Shown: piece by piece, positions 58,836 through 64,000 of the stretch
Layout: every line of letters begins with the position of its first letter
How positions within the stretch are numbered: the first letter of the stretch is position 1
Assembly: GCA_964384215.1 (NCBI GenBank)
Contig: CAYLLB010000007.1
Coordinates: 62,001 to 126,000, forward strand
Direction of reading: 5' to 3'
From: JAJFUV01 sp964384215
GTDB lineage: Bacteria > Acidobacteriota > Terriglobia > Bryobacterales > Bryobacteraceae
Length of the DNA stretch: 64,000 bases
The notes under the pieces: model-generated
The model's database searches: none
The model's input: only the letters and a program-made list of their open reading frames with translations
Told to the model about the DNA's origin: nothing
Made by a program: the position numbers and the translations under genes

Positions 58836-61800
58836 TCGCCGACCTGGTGCCTTTCCTGCTGCGCCGCCGGGCCGTCGCCGTGCTCGCTTTATTGCTCGTC
58901 GCCGGAGTGGGCGTGTGGGCCATGCTGCATCTCAAGTTGGAAGCCTATCCGGACCTGTCGGAAACCCAGGTGACCGTCATTACGCTCTATCCGGGCCACG
59001 GCGCCGAGGAAGTGGAAAAGCAGGTGACCATTCCCGTTGAGCGGGTCCTGCAGGGGGTGCCCAGGGTGATTGCCCGACGCTCGCGCACCATCTTCGGGCT
59101 TTCCGTCGTGGATCTCACTTTTGAGTACAACGTCGAGGACCACTTCGCCCGGCAGGCGGTGCTCGAAAAGCTCCACGAGGCACACCTCCCGCAGGAAGCC
59201 GAGCCGTCGCTCGCACCGCCGACCACGCCAGCCGGCGAACTCTATCGCTATACGGTGGAAGGCGAGACCAACGACCTGATGAAACTGCGGGAGCTTCAGG
59301 ACTGGGTGATCTCGCCGCGCTTCCTGCAGGTGCCCGGCGTGGGAGACGCATTTGCTTTCGGCGGCCTCCTCAAGCAATACCAGATCGAGGTCGATCCACA
59401 GGCGCTCGCCAAGTACCACCTTTCCATTACGCGTATCGCCGAGGCCGTGAACGCCAACAACGAAAACGCCGGCGGATCCCTGCTCAGCCACGGCCAGCAG
59501 GCCATGGTGGTCCGCGGCGTGGGCGCGGTGCGCTCCACCTCCGATATCGAAAACATCGTCGTCGTTTCGAACAAGGGCGTACCTGTTTTCGTGCGGGACA
59601 TCGGCAAGGTCGGCATCGGACCGGCCCCGCGCAACGGCATCTTCGGCATCGACCAGCGCGGCGATTGCGTGGAAGGCATCGTGGTGATGCGGCGCGGCGA
59701 GAACCCCAGCGAAGTACTTGCCGGAGTGCGTGATGCGGTTGAAGAACTGAACTCGGGCGGCCTGCCCGCCGGCATCCGCATCATCCCCATCTATGACCGC
59801 ACCGAACTGGTGCAAAACACCGTGCGCACGGTGTCGCGCACGTTGGCCGAGGGCCTGGCCCTGGTGTTTCTGGTCCTGCTGTTCTTCCTCGGCAGTTTCG
59901 AGGCCGCCCTGCTGACGGCATTCACCATCCCCCTCTCGCTTCTGTTCGCTTTTTCGGTGATGCACTTTGCGGGCATCCCGGCCAGCCTGCTCAGCCTGGG
60001 CGCCATCGATTTCGGCATCATCGTGGACGGCACGCTGGTCATGGTCGAGTTTATCGTCAGGCGCCTGCGGCAGGAAGGAGGAGCTTCGGCTTTTGCCGTG
60101 GTGCGGGATTCCTCGCTTCAAATGCAGCGCCCCGTCTTTTTCTCACTACTGATTCTCATTGCGGCTTACATTCCGCTGTTCACGCTCGAGCGCGTGGAGC
60201 GCCGGCTATTCACACCTATGGCGTACACGGTGAGCGCCGCCTTGGTCGGTTCGCTGCTTTTTGCGCTGCTGATAGTGCCGGTGCTGGCGAGCTGGCTGTT
60301 CCGCAACGGAGCGCGGGGGTGGCGCAACCCTTGCAACAAGTGGTTAGCTGACTGGTACGAGTCCGCTCTCCATTTTCTACTAGGACGTCCCGTGCGGGTC
60401 CTGGTCGTCACACTCGCGGTGATTGCCGGCAGCTTCGCGCTGTTCGGTTTCCTCGGTGCCGAGTTCCTGCCGCAACTCGATGAAGGCGTGGTCTGGATTC
60501 GCGCCATCCTCCCGCCCGGAGTTTCACTCGAAAAATCGGCCGAGATGGCCGGAAACATCCGCGCTACGATCGCGGAATTCCCAGAAGTGTCCCACGTCAC
60601 TTCGCAGACCGGCCGCCAGGAATCCAACACCGAACCTTTCGGTCCCAATCGCAATGAATTCCTGGTAGTGCTCCAGCCGTATTCGACGTGGGCGCACAAC
60701 AAGACCAAAGCCGAACTCACGCAGTCGCTCGCCGGCCGTTTGCGTGCGGAATATCCCGGCATCACATTCAATTTCACGCAACCCATCATCGACATGGTCA
60801 CCGAAGCCGTCACCGGCTCCTCGGCCGACCTGGCGGTCATCCTCAGCGGACCCGACCTCGCGACGCTGCGTGCCAAGGCCGGACAGGTGCTTGACGTCAT
60901 GCGCCGAATTCCAGGCGCCGCCGACACCGCCATCGAACAGGAGGCCGAGCAGGCGCAGGTGCGCATCGAAGTGAACCGCCAGGAGGTCGCGCGGTATGGA
61001 ATCAACGTCAAGGATGTGCAGGACGTCATCGAACTCGCCATCGGCGGCCGTCCGGTGAGCGTGGTTTATGAAGGGGATCGTGTCTTCGACATCGTGGTGC
61101 GATACATCGCCGAGGCGCGTGGCACAGTGGGCCGCATCGGCGACATCCTCGTTCCCACCGCCGACGGAGGACGCGTTCCGTTGTCCTCATTGGCCTCCAT
61201 TTCGATCCAGGATGGATCGAGCATCATTGCGCGGCGCGAGAACCAGCGTCAGATCAGCGTTCGTACCAATATCCGCGGCCGCGATCAGGGCGGATATGTC
61301 GCTGACGCGCAGCGGCAGTTGAGGCGGGAACTGCGCTTGCCGCCTGGCTACAAGATCTCCTGGGGAGGGCAGTTCGAGAATCTGGCGCGCGCCCGCGTGC
61401 GCTTGGGCTGGATTGTTCCCATCACCATTGCCATCATTTTCGCGTTGCTCTATTGGGCCTTTGGTTCCCTGCTGGACGCGGCGCTCGTGTTGGCCAATGT
61501 TCCATTCTGTGTGGCCGGGGGCATTGTTGCCCTATACTTGCGTAACATACACTTCAGCGTTTCGGCCGTGGTGGGCTTCATCTCTTTGTTCGGTGTGGCC
61601 GTGATGACCGGCGTGCTGTACCTCACCGCGATCAATCGCGAGATGCGCGAGCACGGCCGCGCGCCGCGGGAAGCCGTACTGTCCGGCGCCTGCAGCCAGT
61701 TCCGGGCCGGCCTGATGCTGGTGACCATCGCGATGCTCGGCATCACGCCCGCGACTTTCGCTACCGGCATCGGTTCGGATGTCCAGCGTCCGCTGGCTAC

Positions 61801-61909
61801 GGTGATTTTCGGGGGTCTGATCTCTACCCTGTGTTTGGGACTGTTCTCCTTTCCCGGCATGGTTTATTTGGCCAAACGCTGGCGTGGACGCGGCGCGAAG
61901 AGGACCTGA
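58832..61909 (+). CDS. czcA: Heavy-metal efflux RND transporter, CzcA-like
   Basis: A 1025-residue proton-driven inner-membrane pump of the HME-RND group. It has the ETQVTVITLYPGHGAEEVEKQ porter start, two large periplasmic loops, 12 membrane helices and the heavy-metal signature DFGIIVDGTLVMVE (about residue 390-403) that carries the two Asp and one Glu used in proton relay in CzcA. It starts at GTG 58832, overlapping the czcB stop. The metal cannot be told from sequence; zinc/cobalt/cadmium or nickel types share this signature. Confidence 0.93.
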   Translation: MIADLVPFLLRRRAVAVLALLLVAGVGVWAMLHLKLEAYPDLSETQVTVITLYPGHGAEEVEKQVTIPVERVLQGVPRVIARRSRTIFGLSVVDLTFEYNVEDHFARQAVLEKLHEAHLPQEAEPSLAPPTTPAGELYRYTVEGETNDLMKLRELQDWVISPRFLQVPGVGDAFAFGGLLKQYQIEVDPQALAKYHLSITRIAEAVNANNENAGGSLLSHGQQAMVVRGVGAVRSTSDIENIVVVSNKGVPVFVRDIGKVGIGPAPRNGIFGIDQRGDCVEGIVVMRRGENPSEVLAGVRDAVEELNSGGLPAGIRIIPIYDRTELVQNTVRTVSRTLAEGLALVFLVLLFFLGSFEAALLTAFTIPLSLLFAFSVMHFAGIPASLLSLGAIDFGIIVDGTLVMVEFIVRRLRQEGGASAFAVVRDSSLQMQRPVFFSLLILIAAYIPLFTLERVERRLFTPMAYTVSAALVGSLLFALLIVPVLASWLFRNGARGWRNPCNKWLADWYESALHFLLGRPVRVLVVTLAVIAGSFALFGFLGAEFLPQLDEGVVWIRAILPPGVSLEKSAEMAGNIRATIAEFPEVSHVTSQTGRQESNTEPFGPNRNEFLVVLQPYSTWAHNKTKAELTQSLAGRLRAEYPGITFNFTQPIIDMVTEAVTGSSADLAVILSGPDLATLRAKAGQVLDVMRRIPGAADTAIEQEAEQAQVRIEVNRQEVARYGINVKDVQDVIELAIGGRPVSVVYEGDRVFDIVVRYIAEARGTVGRIGDILVPTADGGRVPLSSLASISIQDGSSIIARRENQRQISVRTNIRGRDQGGYVADAQRQLRRELRLPPGYKISWGGQFENLARARVRLGWIVPITIAIIFALLYWAFGSLLDAALVLANVPFCVAGGIVALYLRNIHFSVSAVVGFISLFGVAVMTGVLYLTAINREMREHGRAPREAVLSGACSQFRAGLMLVTIAMLGITPATFATGIGSDVQRPLATVIFGGLISTLCLGLFSFPGMVYLAKRWRGRGAKRT

Positions 61910-61935
61910 AAACGGGGCGCTTCCCGGGAAAGTGC

Positions 61936-61941
61936 TATGAT
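61936..61941 (+). promoter_or_regulatory. Candidate -10 element for the RRM gene
   Basis: TATGAT, with +1 expected near 61948, giving a leader of about 109 nt before ATG 62057. The leader has a tandem 8-mer TATTCCTG (61992-62007). Long leaders are common for cold-induced RNA-binding protein genes. Confidence 0.35.
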
Positions 61942-62056
61942 GGAGGTGTCTTTGCCCGCCTCATCATTTTCGACGAGCGCCTTCCGGCCACTATTCCTGT
62001 ATTCCTGCAGTATGGTCTGACAAGGACAAATCTAATCTAAACAGAAGGAATTAACC

Positions 62057-62380
62057 ATGACGAACATTTTCGTGGGAAACCTCAGCTACCAAACAACGCA
62101 GGAAGACCTCCAGGCGGCATTCGCGGCCTACGGTGCGGTCGAACGCGTAACTATTGTGACAGATCGCGACACGGGCCAGCCCCGCGGCTTCGCTTTCGTT
62201 GAAATGACCGAGCGGCGCGACGCCGAGACGGCGATCAGCCAATTGAACGGCACCGAACTGAACGGCCGGGCCCTGAACGTCAATGAAGCGCGGCCCAAGC
62301 CAACCGGCGGCGGGCGTGGCGGCTTTGGCGGCGGCCGGGGTCGTGGCGGTTCCGGAGGCGGACGCGGACCACGCTGGTAA
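62057..62380 (+). CDS. RNA-binding protein with RRM domain and glycine-rich tail
   Basis: A 107-residue RNA-recognition-motif protein like the cyanobacterial Rbp cold-response proteins. RNP2 is IFVGNLS (4-10), RNP1 is RGFAFVEM (43-50). The tail from about 84 is Gly/Arg rich (GGRGGFGGGRGRGGSGG). A GAAGGA site is 7 nt before ATG 62057. With a DEAD-box helicase 375 bp downstream it makes a likely RNA-remodelling module. Confidence 0.95.
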   Translation: MTNIFVGNLSYQTTQEDLQAAFAAYGAVERVTIVTDRDTGQPRGFAFVEMTERRDAETAISQLNGTELNGRALNVNEARPKPTGGGRGGFGGGRGRGGSGGGRGPRW

Positions 62381-62473
62381 ATAACCGCGGTTCTTTACAA
62401 GTCAAATCAAGACATCGCAGAACGGGGCCACCTCGCCGGATGGCTCCTATACGTCTGCCTGGGAGGAGTAAGT

Positions 62474-62647
62474 ATGGCTGGACGCGGACCACAATCTTAC
62501 AAAAAGCGCCAAAAGGAACAAAAGCGTAAGGAGCGGCAGGAAGAAAAGCGCGCGAAGCGTCTGCAACGCAAACATGAAAACCTGCCCTCAGAAGAAACGG
62601 TCGAGCAAGTGCAGCCCGAAGTGGAGCAGCAAACACTCGACTTCTGA
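62474..62647 (+). CDS. 57-residue basic protein between RRM and helicase genes
   Basis: ATG 62474, preceded by GGGAGGAG, opens a frame of 57 residues ending TGA 62647. It starts MAGRGPQSYKKRQKEQKRKE, runs as a Lys/Arg/Glu/Gln helix (about 10-36) with heptad-like spacing, and ends in an acidic tail (EETVEQVQPEVEQQ). No known family is recognised. The DNA at 62479-62492 repeats GGACGCGGACCAC from the 3' end of the RRM gene. Strong ribosome-binding site, codon usage in keeping with neighbours and position between RNA-related genes support a real small gene. Confidence 0.7.
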   Translation: MAGRGPQSYKKRQKEQKRKERQEEKRAKRLQRKHENLPSEETVEQVQPEVEQQTLDF

Positions 62648-62667
62648 TTCGACACCAGCATGACATC

Positions 62668-62689
62668 GTGCGGCGCTCGAGCGCCGCAC
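62668..62689. repeat. 22-bp perfect palindrome before the helicase gene
   Basis: An uninterrupted inverted repeat with 11-bp arms (left arm GTGCGGCGCTC), forming a strong stem with a TCGA loop. No U-tract follows. It may act as terminator for the small gene or be a mobile palindrome. Confidence 0.5.
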
Positions 62690-62755
62690 GGACCGCCATG
62701 ACCTGTGTCAGTCCCCCATCCGGCTTCCTCTGTTCTTTCCGGCAAATCACATTAA

Positions 62756-64000
<1,245 letters not shown>

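Overview
The window is GC-rich, gene-dense DNA from a member of the Acidobacteriota, most likely the Solibacter/Bryobacter lineage. The clearest pointers are a PQQ-type sugar dehydrogenase carrying the Solibacter-type C-terminal domain (TIGR03437-like), a BlaR1-like protease fused to a GWxTD domain, tandem secreted carboxypeptidase-regulatory-like proteins, FtsX/MacB-type permeases, two DUF1080 proteins, two sulfatases and four Gfo/Idh/MocA oxidoreductases, three of them with clear twin-arginine N-termini. This is an inference from gene content; no rRNA or tRNA gene was seen. No CRISPR array or intact mobile element was found, only one transposase remnant.

Layout. 1-1.9 kb: two GT2 glycosyltransferases (one cut by the window edge), a small secreted protein and MscL with a zinc-ribbon tail. 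2.1-4.8 kb: thiamine operon thiS-thiG-thiH-thiE. 4.9-8 kb (minus): rpoN-hpf-rapZ. 8-10.3 kb: MFS transporter, archease, short asparaginase-like protein, then a RAYT transposase remnant. 10.4-12.5 kb: divergent Gfo oxidoreductase and DUF1080 gene. 12.5-14.8 kb: ECF sigma factor, anti-sigma factor, rsmA. 14.8-18.9 kb: sulfatase, sialidase-like protein and a helical-barrel glycosidase-like protein. 18.9-23 kb: cysE, GT2, two FtsX-type permeases. 23-29.5 kb: two tandem secreted proteins, an exported DapA-family protein, a GH20-like protein. 29.5-33.5 kb (minus): blaI-blaR1/GWxTD and a TlpA-like protein. 33.6-36.3 kb: DUF1080-Gfo-sugar isomerase operon. 36.4-38.3 kb (minus): perR-katA. 38.4-48.1 kb: sulfatase, multihaem-like PD40/TPR protein, PQQ sugar dehydrogenase, PHP hydrolase, Gfo oxidoreductase, isocitrate-lyase family enzyme. 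48.1-56 kb: housekeeping genes (RlmD-like, trpS, MFS, flippase-like membrane protein, Gfo, efp, guaB). 56-61.9 kb: heavy-metal CBA efflux operon. 62-64 kb: RRM protein, a 57-residue basic protein and a DEAD-box helicase running off the end.

Working together: most accessory genes point to scavenging of sulfated and complex glycans in the periplasm, with two loci (10.4-12.5 and 33.6-36.3 kb) fitting oxidative cleavage of glycosides through 3-keto sugars. Regulation is readable in places: blaI and perR each have a TTGACA-N17-TATTCT promoter overlapped by perfect dyads, and several genes have a -10 hexamer placed 6-8 nt before the start codon with no Shine-Dalgarno, as expected for leaderless mRNAs. 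No intergenic stretch exceeds 300 bp; the longest (1906-2096, 7959-8076, 12525-12672, 61910-62056) hold only promoter or leader sequence that I could recognise.
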